64,000 nucleotides of DNA from the NCBI RefSeq assembly GCF_003568845.1, contig NZ_CP030126.1:895001-959000 (forward strand). The letters are read 5' to 3'. Below the pieces are notes generated by a model. The model made no database searches and was not told the origin of the DNA. It worked only from the letters and a program-made list of their open reading frames with translations. The number at the start of each line of letters is the position of its first letter. Positions within the stretch are counted from its first letter, which is position 1. A program made the translations under genes and the position numbers. This document shows positions 51,674-60,550 of this stretch, piece after piece. Source of the DNA: Indioceanicola profundi. GTDB lineage: Bacteria; Pseudomonadota; Alphaproteobacteria; Azospirillales; Azospirillaceae.

Positions 51674-52501
51674 CTACCGATCCGCATCCACTGCCTTGCC
51701 GAACGGCGCTGCGGACAGCATCCACAGCCCCAACAGGATCATGGGGATGGACAATAGCTGGCCCATGGTCACGCCGAAGGCCAGATAGCCCAACTGCACA
51801 TCCGGCTGGCGGAAGAACTCCGCCGTGATCCGGGCGATTCCGTAGCCGACCAGGAACGCGCCCGACAGCGTGCCGGTCCGCATCAGAACCGCCGGCCGCC
51901 GCGCCAGGATCGCCAGCACCACGAACAGCACCAGCCCTTCCAGCGCCGCCTCGTAGAGTTGGCTGGGATGGCGGGGAAGCTGGGCGGGGTCGGACGGAAA
52001 CACCATGGCCCAGGGGAAATCCGGCGCCGGCCGGCCCCACAGCTCCCCATTCACAAAGTTGGCGATACGGCCCAGGAACAACCCGATGGGCGCAGCCGCT
52101 GCGACGAGATCGCCAAGCGCGAAGGGGCTGAATCGGCGGGCGCGGGCGAACAGCAGGATGGAGATGACGACCCCCAGCATGCCGCCATGGAAGCTCATCC
52201 CCCCCTCCCAGATGACCAGCATCTGCGTGGGATTCGCCAGATAGTAATCAAGATTGTAGAAGAGGATGAAGCCGATCCGGCCGCCCAGGATCACGGCCAA
52301 AATCGCCCAGCTCAGGAAATCCGCCAGCTCATCCGGGGTGGGGTGGGCGGCAGGCATCAAGGCCAGCTTACGCTGCGCCAGCCTGGTGCAGTACCACCAC
52401 CCGCCGATGAAGCCGGCCAGATAGGCCAGGGCGTACCAGCGGATCACCAGCGGGCCGATTTCCAGCGCGACCGGATCGATATTCGGAAAGGCGAGGGCCA
52501 T
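51674..52501 (-). CDS. lgt: Prolipoprotein diacylglyceryl transferase
   Basis: 275 residues, seven membrane helices. The signature GRIANFVNGELWGR plus MSFHGGMLGVV (catalytic His) and YALAYLAGF are typical. Transfers diacylglycerol from phosphatidylglycerol to the lipobox Cys of prolipoproteins, such as the phosphodiesterase-like lipoprotein in this window. First gene of the lgt-midA-pgeF unit. Confidence 0.96.
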   Translation of the reverse strand: MALAFPNIDPVALEIGPLVIRWYALAYLAGFIGGWWYCTRLAQRKLALMPAAHPTPDELADFLSWAILAVILGGRIGFILFYNLDYYLANPTQMLVIWEGGMSFHGGMLGVVISILLFARARRFSPFALGDLVAAAAPIGLFLGRIANFVNGELWGRPAPDFPWAMVFPSDPAQLPRHPSQLYEAALEGLVLFVVLAILARRPAVLMRTGTLSGAFLVGYGIARITAEFFRQPDVQLGYLAFGVTMGQLLSIPMILLGLWMLSAAPFGKAVDADR

Positions 52502-52516
52502 CAGGGGGCGGTCCGG

Positions 52517-53503
52517 TCAGACATACGGGTCGGGGAGGGCAAGGTGGTCGCGCACATAGCGGCCGATCCCCTCTTCCAAGGTGGTGAAGGGGCGGTCGTA
52601 TCCGGCTGCGCGCAGGCGGTCCATCCGCGCCTCGGTGAAATACTGGTATTTGCCCTTCAGATGATCGGGCATGGGAATGTATTCGATCAGGGGCGGCCGG
52701 CCGCCGGAGGTATAAAGCGCCGTGGCGAGGTCGTGCCAACTCCGCGCCTGTCCGGTGCCCAGATTGAACAGACCGTTCACGCCCGGGTTCGCGTGCAGCC
52801 ACACCATCACGTCGACGCAGTCGCCGACCCAGACGAAATCCCGCATCTGGCCGCCATCCTCATAGTCCGGTCGGTCGGAGGCGAAGAGGCGAGCCGGCTC
52901 GCCGGCTTTGACGTGGGGCCAGAGCTTGGCTGGCACGCTCATCATGTCGCCCTTATGGTACTCGTTCGGGCCGTAGACGTTGAAGAACTTCAGCCCGGCC
53001 CACTGGCGCGGCCGCCGGTCGCCGGCATCCACCGCGGCCAGGATGCGCCGGTCGAACAGGTGCTTGGACCAGCCATAGGGGTTGAGCGGACGCAGGGCAG
53101 CGAGCGCTTCGGCCGAGGGATTATCGTCGAAGCCCGCCACTCCGTCCCCGTAGGTGGCTGCGGACGAGGCGTAGATCAGACGGGCATCCGTCCGCGTGCA
53201 CCAGTCCCAGAGGTCGAGCGAGAGACGGAAATTGTTGGCGACGATCAGATCGGCGTCCCGCTCCGTCGTGGCGGAGATGGCGCCGAGATGGAAAATGGTA
53301 TCGACCTCCCCGGCATGGCTGTCGAGGAAGGATGCCAGCGCCTCCGGCGGGATCAGGTCCCACAGCCGGCGCTTGGCGATGTTCTTCCACTTGTCGCCGC
53401 TGCCCATCCGGTCGCAGACCACGATGGGCCCGAGTCCCCGTGCCTCCAGCGCGGCGACGAGGTTGGAGCCGATGAAGCCGGCGCCGCCGGTGACGATCAG
53501 CAT
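52517..53503 (-). CDS. hldD: ADP-glyceromanno-heptose 6-epimerase
   Basis: 328 residues, extended SDR. NAD-binding GGAGFIGSN, SSAATYGDG, the catalytic Tyr/Lys in NPYGWSKHLFD and the HldD-specific stretch KFFNVYGPNEYHKGDMMSVP, with DYEDGGQMRDFVWVGDCVDV. Produces L-glycero-D-manno-heptose for LPS inner core. Start ATG 53503 begins MLIVTGGAGF; the longer frame adds an unconserved 17 residues. Confidence 0.92.
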   Translation of the reverse strand: MLIVTGGAGFIGSNLVAALEARGLGPIVVCDRMGSGDKWKNIAKRRLWDLIPPEALASFLDSHAGEVDTIFHLGAISATTERDADLIVANNFRLSLDLWDWCTRTDARLIYASSAATYGDGVAGFDDNPSAEALAALRPLNPYGWSKHLFDRRILAAVDAGDRRPRQWAGLKFFNVYGPNEYHKGDMMSVPAKLWPHVKAGEPARLFASDRPDYEDGGQMRDFVWVGDCVDVMVWLHANPGVNGLFNLGTGQARSWHDLATALYTSGGRPPLIEYIPMPDHLKGKYQYFTEARMDRLRAAGYDRPFTTLEEGIGRYVRDHLALPDPYV

Positions 53504-53759
53504 GGCGTGACTGCCCGCATGGCGTGCTTGCCTTTCCATCTCGGCTACCGGCATGTCCGGCGGCCGCCGCTGTTATAGGGGGAGTGGAGAGCGCCCCGCA
53601 AGCCAGGGACCGGTCTGTCGCCGGCACCGGTCCGCCGCCCCATGCCGCCGGTGAGAGCCGTGACCATGCATGGTGCGTCAAGGCGAACGGGGTACGGGGC
53701 GTGGACAGCGCCCGACGACCTCTCCATAATGCCGGCCTCTTTTTATCGGGATGGGGACT

Positions 53760-54182
53760 ATGCAGGTCGACAACAAGCTGCTGGATGATCTTGCGCGCGT
53801 CGCGGGCAGCGCCGTGGGGGCGCTGTCGGGCATCCGCAACGAGGTGGAAAACCAGTTCCGCCAGCAGTTCGAGCGAATCCTGTCGCAGATGGATGTCGTC
53901 TCCCGCGAGGAGTTCGAGGCGGTGAAGGCAATGGCCGCCCAGGCCCGCGCCCGGCAGGAGGAGCTGGAGGAGGAGTTGGCTGCCGCCAAGTCCGGCGCAC
54001 CCGCAGCCGGTGCCGCCGGCAGCACCGGCACGGAGGACCGCCTGACCCGGCTGGAGGCGCTGGTCGCCACCCTGACCGCCCAGATGGAACTGCTGCACCC
54101 CGACGTGCCGCCGCGCCGCCCGGCCCGTTCGCCGGAGTCGTCCGCGGAAAGCCCGGCCGGCACCCAGTCCGACCAGGGCTGA
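53760..54182 (+). CDS. ubiK: Ubiquinone biosynthesis accessory factor UbiK (BMFP/YqiC family)
   Basis: 140 residues. N-terminal DDLARVAGSAVGALSGIRNEVENQFRQQFERILSQMDVVSREEFEAVKAMAAQAR is the BMFP pattern; a C-terminal coiled coil (RLTRLEALVATL) and disordered tail follow. UbiK binds UbiJ and assists the aerobic ubiquinone hydroxylase complex. The ATG at 53760 is preferred over 53751, having a GGGATGGGG site upstream. Confidence 0.88.
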   Translation: MQVDNKLLDDLARVAGSAVGALSGIRNEVENQFRQQFERILSQMDVVSREEFEAVKAMAAQARARQEELEEELAAAKSGAPAAGAAGSTGTEDRLTRLEALVATLTAQMELLHPDVPPRRPARSPESSAESPAGTQSDQG

Positions 54183-54275
54183 TCCGTCGGAGCCATCACG
54201 CACATGCGGCCCAAGCCCTCTGCACAGGCCGTTTTCAAGAAAGAGTCACACCCAGGGCCGGGAATCCGGTTGCGC

Positions 54276-54307
54276 AAGGGAACGGGCTTCTGGCACCGTT
54301 CCCTTGT
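54276..54307 (+). terminator. 11-bp perfect stem-loop between ubiK and the YbjN gene
   Basis: CAAGGGAACGG, 10-base loop, CCGTTCCCTTG. Located about 95 bases after ubiK. No T-run follows directly, so it may be a factor-assisted terminator or a structured leader of the YbjN gene. Confidence 0.55.
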
Positions 54308-54402
54308 AGCTCCGCTGTCCTGGCCCACTAGATATCGTAGTCGCGCCGGGACTCGGGGGATGGTCAACCCTTCCCACCCGTGTGCGAGAGGAGGGCGCTT
54401 CC

Positions 54403-54906
54403 ATGACGGTCCTGTCCGTCGAGACCACGACTGCCACCCACAATCCGCTCGACATCGTCGAAGAGATCGTCATCGCCAACGAATGGGCCTTCGACCGGTC
54501 CAATGAGGACGAGATGATCGTGGAGATCGGCGGACGCTGGTGCGACTACCGCCTGTTCTTCGTCTGGCAGACCGAGATCAGCGCCATGCAGTTCTCCTGC
54601 CAGTTCGACATGAAGGTGCCCGGACCCCGCCGGTCGCAGATCAATGAGCTGCTGGCGGAGATCAACAACAAGATGTGGCTGGGCCATTTCGATGTCTGCT
54701 CCGACGAGCTGACGCCGATGTTCCGGCACACCGTTCTTCTTCGCGGCAGCCGTGGCGCCAGCGTGGAACAGGTTGAGGATCTGGTGGACATCGCCATGGC
54801 CGAGTGCGAGCGTTACTATCCTGCCTTCCAGTTCGTCATCTGGGGCGGGAAGACGGCGCAGGAGGCGGTGACCGCCGCAATCCTGGATACGGTCGGCGAG
54901 GCCTGA
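54403..54906 (+). CDS. YbjN-domain protein
   Basis: 167 residues. NPLDIVEEIVIANEWAFDRSNEDEMIVEIGGRWCDYRLFFVWQ and LLRGSRGASVEQVEDLVDIAMAECERYYPAFQFVIWGGK are the YbjN pattern (a tetraspanin-free sensory fold of unknown action, linked to stress and motility in E. coli). AGGAGGG lies before ATG 54403. Followed by proC on the same strand after 72 bases. Confidence 0.85.
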   Translation: MTVLSVETTTATHNPLDIVEEIVIANEWAFDRSNEDEMIVEIGGRWCDYRLFFVWQTEISAMQFSCQFDMKVPGPRRSQINELLAEINNKMWLGHFDVCSDELTPMFRHTVLLRGSRGASVEQVEDLVDIAMAECERYYPAFQFVIWGGKTAQEAVTAAILDTVGEA

Positions 54907-54978
54907 GGCCTGGGGCGGCCGCCATCTTCCCCGCATCCGACGGGCTGGGTCCCTGTGACGAAGCCTTCAGGATGCGTG

Positions 54979-55779
54979 ATGGGCACTACAGTGTTGCTCG
55001 TCGGGTGCGGAAAGATGGGCGGGGCCATGCTCTCCGGCTGGAGAGCGGCCCAGGCCGCCACCCGATTCGTTGTTGTCGATCCCAATGTGCAGGCAGGCAG
55101 CCTGCCGGAGGGAACCGAGCTGGTCGGGACCATGGCCGAACTTCCGGCCGATCTTAGGCCGGATGCGGTTGTCCTGGCTGTCAAGCCGCAGATGATGGAT
55201 CAGGCGCTGCCGGGCTGTGCCGGCTATGCGGCCGGGGCCGTGTATCTCTCCATCGCCGCCGGCAAGCCGATCTCCTATTTCGAGCGGCATCTCGGCGCGG
55301 ATGCGGCCATCGTGCGGGCCATGCCCAATACCCCGGCCGCCATTGGCCGGGGCATCAGCGTGGCGGTGCCCAATTCCAACGTGACGCCGGCCCAGCGGGA
55401 CCTCTGCCACGCGCTGCTCCAGGCTGCGGGAGAAGTGGCATGGACGGAGGACGAGGCGCAGATCGACGCGGTGACGGCGTTGTCCGGCAGTGGCCCCGCC
55501 TATGTGTTTCTGCTGGTGGAGGCGATGGCGAAGGCCGGTGTCGCAGCCGGCCTGCCGGGGGACCTCGCCATGCATCTCGCCCGCGCGACGGTCGCCGGTG
55601 CGGGGGAGTTGCTGCACCGGTCGCCCGAATCGGCGGAGCAGCTCCGCCGCAATGTGACAAGTCCCAATGGCACCACCCAGGCGGCGCTGGAGGTGTTGAT
55701 GGCCCCCGAGGGGCTGGAGCCGTTGATGGTGCGGGCGGTGGCTGCGGGGCAGCGCCGGTCGCGTGAACTGGCGGGCTGA
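54979..55779 (+). CDS. proC: Pyrroline-5-carboxylate reductase
   Basis: 266 residues. NADP-binding GCGKMGGAML, AVKPQMMDQAL, RAMPNTPAAIGRG and the ProC signature ALSGSGPAYVFLLVEAMAKAGVAAGLP. Final step of proline synthesis; P5C can come from ProA or from RocD, both in this window. AGGA precedes ATG 54979. Followed by ybaK after 3 bases. Confidence 0.95.
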   Translation: MGTTVLLVGCGKMGGAMLSGWRAAQAATRFVVVDPNVQAGSLPEGTELVGTMAELPADLRPDAVVLAVKPQMMDQALPGCAGYAAGAVYLSIAAGKPISYFERHLGADAAIVRAMPNTPAAIGRGISVAVPNSNVTPAQRDLCHALLQAAGEVAWTEDEAQIDAVTALSGSGPAYVFLLVEAMAKAGVAAGLPGDLAMHLARATVAGAGELLHRSPESAEQLRRNVTSPNGTTQAALEVLMAPEGLEPLMVRAVAAGQRRSRELAG

Positions 55780-55782
55780 TCC

Positions 55783-56277
55783 ATGGCGCGCGTGCTCAGC
55801 CCCAGCGCCCAGCGTATCCAGAACCTGCTGAACGATCTTGGACATCCGGTGCATGTGGTCGAGTACACCGTGATGACCCGTACGGCTGCTGAGGCGGCGG
55901 CGGTGATCGGCTGCGATGTCGGGCAGATCGCCAAATCCATCATCTTCCGGACCCGTGAATCCTCCCGCCCCGTGCTCGTGGTCGCCAGCGGCATGAACCG
56001 CGTGAACGAGGCGGTGGTTGGCCGTCGCCTAGCCGACCGGATCGGCGGGGAGCGGCTGGTCAAGGCGGACCCGGAGTTCGTGCGGACCAGCACCGGCTTT
56101 CCGATCGGGGGCGTGGCGCCGGTCGGCCACACCGTTCCGCCGATCACCCTCTTCGACCAGGATCTGTTGAAGTTCGAGACGGTCTACGCCGCTGCGGGAA
56201 CGCCCAACTCGATCTTCGCCATCACGCCGGAGGCGCTGCTGCGCCTGACCGGCGGCGTGACGGGAGAGGTGGTTTAG
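55783..56277 (+). CDS. YbaK/EbsC-type aminoacyl-tRNA deacylase
   Basis: 164 residues. ARVLSPSAQRIQNLLNDLGHPVHVVEYTVMTRTAAEAAAVIGCDVGQIAKSIIF with the conserved Lys, FVRTSTGFPIGGVAPVGH and the C-terminal GGVTGEVV. Hydrolyses mischarged Cys- or Ala-tRNAPro and related species. Directly after proC, so part of the same transcript. Confidence 0.92.
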   Translation: MARVLSPSAQRIQNLLNDLGHPVHVVEYTVMTRTAAEAAAVIGCDVGQIAKSIIFRTRESSRPVLVVASGMNRVNEAVVGRRLADRIGGERLVKADPEFVRTSTGFPIGGVAPVGHTVPPITLFDQDLLKFETVYAAAGTPNSIFAITPEALLRLTGGVTGEVV

Positions 56278-56321
56278 CCAGCGGGAGCCTCTTCCCCACC
56301 CGCCGCCGTTAATCCGGAAGC

Positions 56322-56954
56322 CTAGGCAGTCAGCCCGGCCGCGAGTTCGGCATCCTTTGCCATGGCGCGGGTCACGGACGGGCGGGCGGCGATCCTGGCC
56401 ACATAGTCCATCACCACCGGCGTCTCCGGCACCAGTTTGAAGGCGGTCGTCCACTTCAGCGCCATGCCCCAGAGCATGTCGGCGGCTGTGAACCTTTCGC
56501 CCAGAAGGTAAGGCCCCTTGGCAAGCTGGCCGGTCAAGGTGTCCAGCATCGTGTCATAGTCGCCATAGGGGCACATGGAGGGCGGCGCCGGTTCCCGCTT
56601 CATTGCGCGGTCCACAATCGCCGGCTCGAAGCTGGAGCCGTAGAAGACCATCCAGCGCAGATAGGGGCCGCGCAGGGGATCGCCGATGGAGGGCGCAAGC
56701 CCCGCCTCCGGAAACAGATCGGCCAGATAGAGATAGACCGCGGCCTGCTCCGTTATCATGGCATCGCCGTGCCGTACGGCTGGAACCTTGCCCATGGGAT
56801 TGACGGAAAGATAGTCGGGGCCGCGCGTCTCCCCCGCCTTCATGTTCAGCACCGTCATCTCATAGGGAGCGCCAATTTCCTCAAGCAGGGCCAGGGCGCC
56901 CGTGGATCGGGTATTCGGAGAATGGAAGAAGGTCACTCTGCGGTCGCCGGTCAT
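56322..56954 (-). CDS. Glutathione S-transferase family protein
   Basis: 210 residues. Thioredoxin-like N-terminal domain with HSPNTRSTGALALLEEIGAPYEMTVLNM (Ser/Thr rather than Cys at the active position), VPAVRHGDAMITEQAAVYLYLAD, and an all-helical C-terminal domain. GSH conjugation or peroxidase-like role is uncertain. The GGAGGTG site before ATG 56954 is excellent. It is divergent from the TetR regulator, 153 bases away. Confidence 0.9.
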   Translation of the reverse strand: MTGDRRVTFFHSPNTRSTGALALLEEIGAPYEMTVLNMKAGETRGPDYLSVNPMGKVPAVRHGDAMITEQAAVYLYLADLFPEAGLAPSIGDPLRGPYLRWMVFYGSSFEPAIVDRAMKREPAPPSMCPYGDYDTMLDTLTGQLAKGPYLLGERFTAADMLWGMALKWTTAFKLVPETPVVMDYVARIAARPSVTRAMAKDAELAAGLTA

Positions 56955-57107
56955 CGCTTCACCTCCATTGCCGCGGTCCCCGTTCCGGATGACCTGCTTC
57001 CAGTATGCCCAAAGGCGGCCGGAAATCGAGTCACCGCCTTCTTTGCACTGGCGGAACGCACGAAACCGCCCAAATCTTGAAGATATCCGGTGAGAGACAG
57101 GTGACTG

Positions 57108-57719
57108 ATGGCGAGGAAGGCGGAGGTGCAGCCGCAGATCATCGGGGCCGCCATGGCCCTGGCGGCGGAGAAGGGATGGCGGGAGACGACGCTGGCGGAA
57201 ATCGCGAAGCGGGCAAACGTCTCCCTGGCAGATGTATTCCGCAGCGTCGGCGGCAAGCAAGGCATCCTGGAAGCCCTGTCCCGCCATGCCGATGCCCAGG
57301 TTCTTGCGGGCGGAGCACCGGACATGGAGGAACGGCCGCGCGACCGGCTGTTTGATGTACTGATGCGCCGGTTCGATGCGTTGGCGCCCTATAAGCTCGG
57401 CCTGATGGCGGTAGCGGACGTAACTCCGCGCGATCCGTTCGCCGCCATCTGCACCGTTCGCCAGCTCCGCCGATCCATGGGCTGGATGCTGGAGGCCGCG
57501 GGGCTGACGTCGGACGGGTTGGAAGGTGCTGTGAAGTCCCGGGTGCTTGCCGGGATCTGGTTATCCTTGCTGCGGACCTGGTTCCAGGACGACAGCGAGG
57601 ATCTGGCCCGGACGATGGCGGCGTTGGATGCCCGTCTTCGTCGGGCGGAAGAGGCCTGGAATAGCCTGCCCGGACGGCGACGCCGGCCCTCCGCGCGGGC
57701 AGACGAGGTACATGCTTGA
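57108..57719 (+). CDS. TetR/AcrR-family transcriptional regulator
   Basis: 203 residues. N-terminal HTH (IIGAAMALAAEKGWRETTLAEIAKRANVSLADVFRSVGGKQGILEAL) and an all-helical ligand domain. The C-terminal helix region resembles COQ9-associated or phasin-adjacent TetR proteins. It may control the divergent GST gene and/or the phasin gene that follows (inference). AGGTG precedes ATG 57108. Confidence 0.9.
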   Translation: MARKAEVQPQIIGAAMALAAEKGWRETTLAEIAKRANVSLADVFRSVGGKQGILEALSRHADAQVLAGGAPDMEERPRDRLFDVLMRRFDALAPYKLGLMAVADVTPRDPFAAICTVRQLRRSMGWMLEAAGLTSDGLEGAVKSRVLAGIWLSLLRTWFQDDSEDLARTMAALDARLRRAEEAWNSLPGRRRRPSARADEVHA

Positions 57720-57735
57720 TTCCCCTTGTGCTTTG

Positions 57736-57808
57736 TGCAGTGCAGCAAGGAGATTGACTAGAAAAGCGGCAAACACCATTATGCGACAGGAATGCTGCGG
57801 TGCAGCAT
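57736..57808. promoter_or_regulatory. PhaR-type operators upstream of the phasin gene
   Basis: Two motifs. TGCAGTGCA at 57736-57744 is the exact reverse complement of the 9-mer ahead of phaR. ATGCTGC-GGT-GCAGCAT at 57792-57808 has perfect 7-bp arms and contains CTGC-N3-GCAG, the reported PhaR site. Placed 57-130 bases before the phasin ATG. Confidence 0.65.
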
Positions 57809-57864
57809 GCCCGCAGCGGTGGTGCCGCGGCCCAACTCACCAGACCAAAATAGGGAAGATCGCT

Positions 57865-58341
57865 ATGGCCAAGGACTACAGGAACCCGTTCATGGATTTC
57901 GATGTCACCAAGTTCATGGACCCGACGAAGTTCATGGACATGTCCCGGATGATGGCGGACTTCAAGGTCCCCGGCGTGGACATGGAAGGCATTCTGGCCA
58001 CCCAGCGCAAGAACATCGAGGCGCTGACCACGGCCAACCAACTTGCGGTCGAGGGGCTGCAGGCGGTGATGCGCCGTCAAGCCGAAATCATGCGCCAGAC
58101 CATGGAGGAAGCTTCCAGCACCATGTCGGACATGATGGCCGCCGGAACCCCGGAGGACAAGGTCAACAAGCAGGCCGAGTTGATCAAGGCTCAGTTCGAG
58201 AAGGCCATTGCCAACATGAAGGAACTGGCCGAGATGGTCGCCAAGGCCAATAACGAGGCCGCCGAGGTGCTCTCCTCCCGCGTGTCTGCGAGCATCGAGG
58301 AGATGAAGACCACCATCTCCAAGTCCATGCCGAAGCGCTGA
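57865..58341 (+). CDS. Phasin (PHA granule-associated protein)
   Basis: 158 residues. N-terminal region with FMDFDVTKFMDPTKFMDMSRMM, then the phasin domain: DMEGILATQRKNIEALTTANQLAVEGLQAVMRRQAEIMRQTMEEASS and a coiled-coil-like end KAIANMKELAEMVAKANNEAAEVLSSRVSASIEEM. Coats PHA granules. Two PhaR-type palindromes lie upstream, so its expression likely follows PHA presence. Start ATG 57865. A strong stem-loop follows. The in-frame extension further upstream is not conserved. Confidence 0.92.
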   Translation: MAKDYRNPFMDFDVTKFMDPTKFMDMSRMMADFKVPGVDMEGILATQRKNIEALTTANQLAVEGLQAVMRRQAEIMRQTMEEASSTMSDMMAAGTPEDKVNKQAELIKAQFEKAIANMKELAEMVAKANNEAAEVLSSRVSASIEEMKTTISKSMPKR

Positions 58342-58369
58342 GCGCTGTCCGGCAGGCTGAGAACTCTGG

Positions 58370-58398
58370 AAGGGCCTCCCCTGCTCGGGGCGGCCCTT
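58370..58398. terminator. Bidirectional stem-loop terminator between phasin and EnvZ-like kinase genes
   Basis: AAGGGCC-t-CCCC, loop TGCTC, GGGG-c-GGCCCTT. Stem interrupted by one mismatch. It serves the convergent phasin and kinase genes. Confidence 0.75.
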
Positions 58399-58403
58399 CT
58401 GCG

Positions 58404-59774
58404 TTACAGCGGCAGCCGTACGATGGCGCGCAGCCCGCCATGGGGACTGTCATCCAGTATGATGTCGCCGCCATGCCCGCGGGCGGCATCACGGGCGATG
58501 GTCAGCCCCAGGCCGACGCCGCCGGTCTCCGGATTGCGCGAGTTGTCCAGCCGGTAGAAGGGGCGGAACACCTCGTCCCGGCGCGCGGCGGGAATTCCGG
58601 GGCCGTCATCATCGATCAGGATTTCCACCGTCCTGGCGTTCTGGCGCAGGCCGATCCAGACATGTCCGCCATAGCGCCTGGCGTTCCCCACGAGGTTGGT
58701 CAGGCAGCGTTTGAAGATGTTGGGCCGCAGGGGGAGGACAGGGGCCTGCCCGTCCAGTTCCAGGCTGACCTTCGCTCCCTCCCGCCGGGCATTGGCCGCC
58801 ACTTCGGCGAGCAGGGCCGCAAGGTCCAACGGCTGAGGCTGTTCCGCGCCAGCCCCGCGGGCGAAGGCCAGATAGCCCTCGATCATCGTCTCCATGTCGG
58901 CCACATCGGCCTTCAACTCCTCCACACCCCCGCCTTCCGGCATCATGGCGAGTTCCAGCTTCATCCGCGTCAGCGGCGTGCGCAGGTCATGGCTGACGCC
59001 GGCCAGCATGTCCGTACGCTGCTGGATCTGGCGTTGGATGCGTTCCCGCATGGTCAGGAAGGCATGCGCGGCCTGGCGCACCTCCACCGCCCCTTCCGGC
59101 TTGAAGCCGGGGGCGTCGCGGCCTTTGCCGAAGGCGTCAGCGGCGATGGCCAGGCGGCGGATGGGGCGGATCTGGTTCCGCATGAAGACGATCGCAATGG
59201 TGAACAGCACCAGCGAGCTGCCGATCATCCAGGTGATGAAGAGATAGCTGGTGAAGCTGAACAGCCGCCGCTCCGGCGACATGATGGAGAGCACGCCGTT
59301 GGACATGCCCACGCGGATTTCGATCCATTCCTGGGCCACGCCTGTGTCGATGCGCCAGGGAAGCCGAACCCGTTCGTCCAGCGCCTTGGCCAGCGTGTTC
59401 TCCAGGATGCCGGAAAGTCGCTGCGGCTCCTGGGGAAGGCTGTCGCCGGGCATCCAGGTGATGTAGAGGTCCATGGTGCGGGCCGCCAGCGCCAGTGTCT
59501 CCGTCCGCGCCTCGTCCGACGGGTCGCGCTCCAACTGGTGGACGATCATGGCGATATCGCCGGCAACGCCGAAGGCCAGCCGGTTGGTCATGGTTTCCCA
59601 GTGCCGGTCGTAGAACACGAAGGTCGCGATCGCCTGGGCAAGCACCACCGGTGTCGCGATGATCATCAGCGACCGGCCGAACAGCGTGCGGGGCAGGAAC
59701 CGCTTCAGCCAGCGAAAGGGACGTGGCCGTTGCCAGCTCCAGCTCGGTCCGGCGCCATTCCTGGGAGACGGCAT
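58404..59774 (-). CDS. EnvZ-like sensor histidine kinase
   Basis: 456 residues. Transmembrane helix about 36-56, periplasmic region, second helix (about 185-205), HAMP (RPIRRLAIAADAFG), HisKA with His in GVSHDLRTPLTRMK, and HATPase with NLVGNARRYGG, DDDGPGIP and GVGLGLTIARDAARGHGGDI. The immediate neighbour upstream is an OmpR-family regulator, 17 bases away, so it is the probable cognate kinase. Start ATG 59774 begins MPSPRNGAG. Confidence 0.92.
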   Translation of the reverse strand: MPSPRNGAGPSWSWQRPRPFRWLKRFLPRTLFGRSLMIIATPVVLAQAIATFVFYDRHWETMTNRLAFGVAGDIAMIVHQLERDPSDEARTETLALAARTMDLYITWMPGDSLPQEPQRLSGILENTLAKALDERVRLPWRIDTGVAQEWIEIRVGMSNGVLSIMSPERRLFSFTSYLFITWMIGSSLVLFTIAIVFMRNQIRPIRRLAIAADAFGKGRDAPGFKPEGAVEVRQAAHAFLTMRERIQRQIQQRTDMLAGVSHDLRTPLTRMKLELAMMPEGGGVEELKADVADMETMIEGYLAFARGAGAEQPQPLDLAALLAEVAANARREGAKVSLELDGQAPVLPLRPNIFKRCLTNLVGNARRYGGHVWIGLRQNARTVEILIDDDGPGIPAARRDEVFRPFYRLDNSRNPETGGVGLGLTIARDAARGHGGDIILDDSPHGGLRAIVRLPL

Positions 59775-59790
59775 GGGGCGGTTTTCCCCC

Positions 59791-60486
59791 TCAGTCCGGG
59801 CGGAGCACATAGCCCTCGCCACGCACGGTCTGGAGGTGGCGCGGCTGGCGGGCATCCTCTTCCAGCTTGCGGCGCAGGCGGGTGACCTGCACGTCGATGG
59901 TCCGGGTGTTTCCGTCCACTCCAGCCCTCTCAACCAACTCCTCCCGACTGAAGACCATCCCGGGTTCCGCGGACAGCACCTTGAGCAGGGCGGATTCTGC
60001 GCTGGTGAGCTTCACCACCTCCGCCCCGCACCGCAGCTCTTCCCGCGTCGGGTCGAATATCCAACGGCCAAGGCGCATTTCCGCGGCGGGAGCGGCAGGG
60101 CGGGGCAGGCGGCGCAGGATGGACTGGATGCGGAGCAGCAGCTCCCGCGGTTCGAACGGCTTCGGCAGGTAGTCGTCGGCGCCGGCCTCCAATCCCTCTA
60201 TCCGGTCGTCCGGCTGGCCGCGGGCGGTGAGCAGCAGGACGGGGACGCGCGCCGCGGCCCGGTCCTGCCGAAGGGCACGGGTAAGGCTCAGCCCGTCCTC
60301 ACCGGGCATCATCACATCCAGCACGATGAGATCGAAGGCCAGCGAAGCCAACTTCGCGCGCGCGTCCGCCGCGTCCGTGGCCGTGGTCACCAGCATCCCA
60401 TTCTGGGTGAGATACCGGCGCAGGGCGTCTCGCAGACGGGTGTCGTCGTCCACGACCAGAATGTGGGGAAGGTCTTCCGTCGTCAT
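59791..60486 (-). CDS. petR: OmpR-family response regulator (PetR-like)
   Basis: 231 residues. REC domain (ILVVDDDTR, phospho-acceptor Asp in LIVLDVMMPGEDGLS, Lys in LPKPFEPREL) and a winged-helix domain (AGVDGNTRTIDVQVTRLRRKLEED). The next gene upstream is a MarR-type regulator and then divergent ilvE, the arrangement seen for petP-petR in Rhodobacter, where the pair controls cytochrome bc1. An EnvZ-like kinase follows. Start ATG 60486, the 60501 extension being unsupported. Confidence 0.85.
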   Translation of the reverse strand: MTTEDLPHILVVDDDTRLRDALRRYLTQNGMLVTTATDAADARAKLASLAFDLIVLDVMMPGEDGLSLTRALRQDRAAARVPVLLLTARGQPDDRIEGLEAGADDYLPKPFEPRELLLRIQSILRRLPRPAAPAAEMRLGRWIFDPTREELRCGAEVVKLTSAESALLKVLSAEPGMVFSREELVERAGVDGNTRTIDVQVTRLRRKLEEDARQPRHLQTVRGEGYVLRPD

Positions 60487-60550
60487 TGCAATCCGTCGCA
60501 CGCTGGAAAGCCCGGCGGCCCGATCCTAGCACGGGCGGGGCCGCTGCGCC

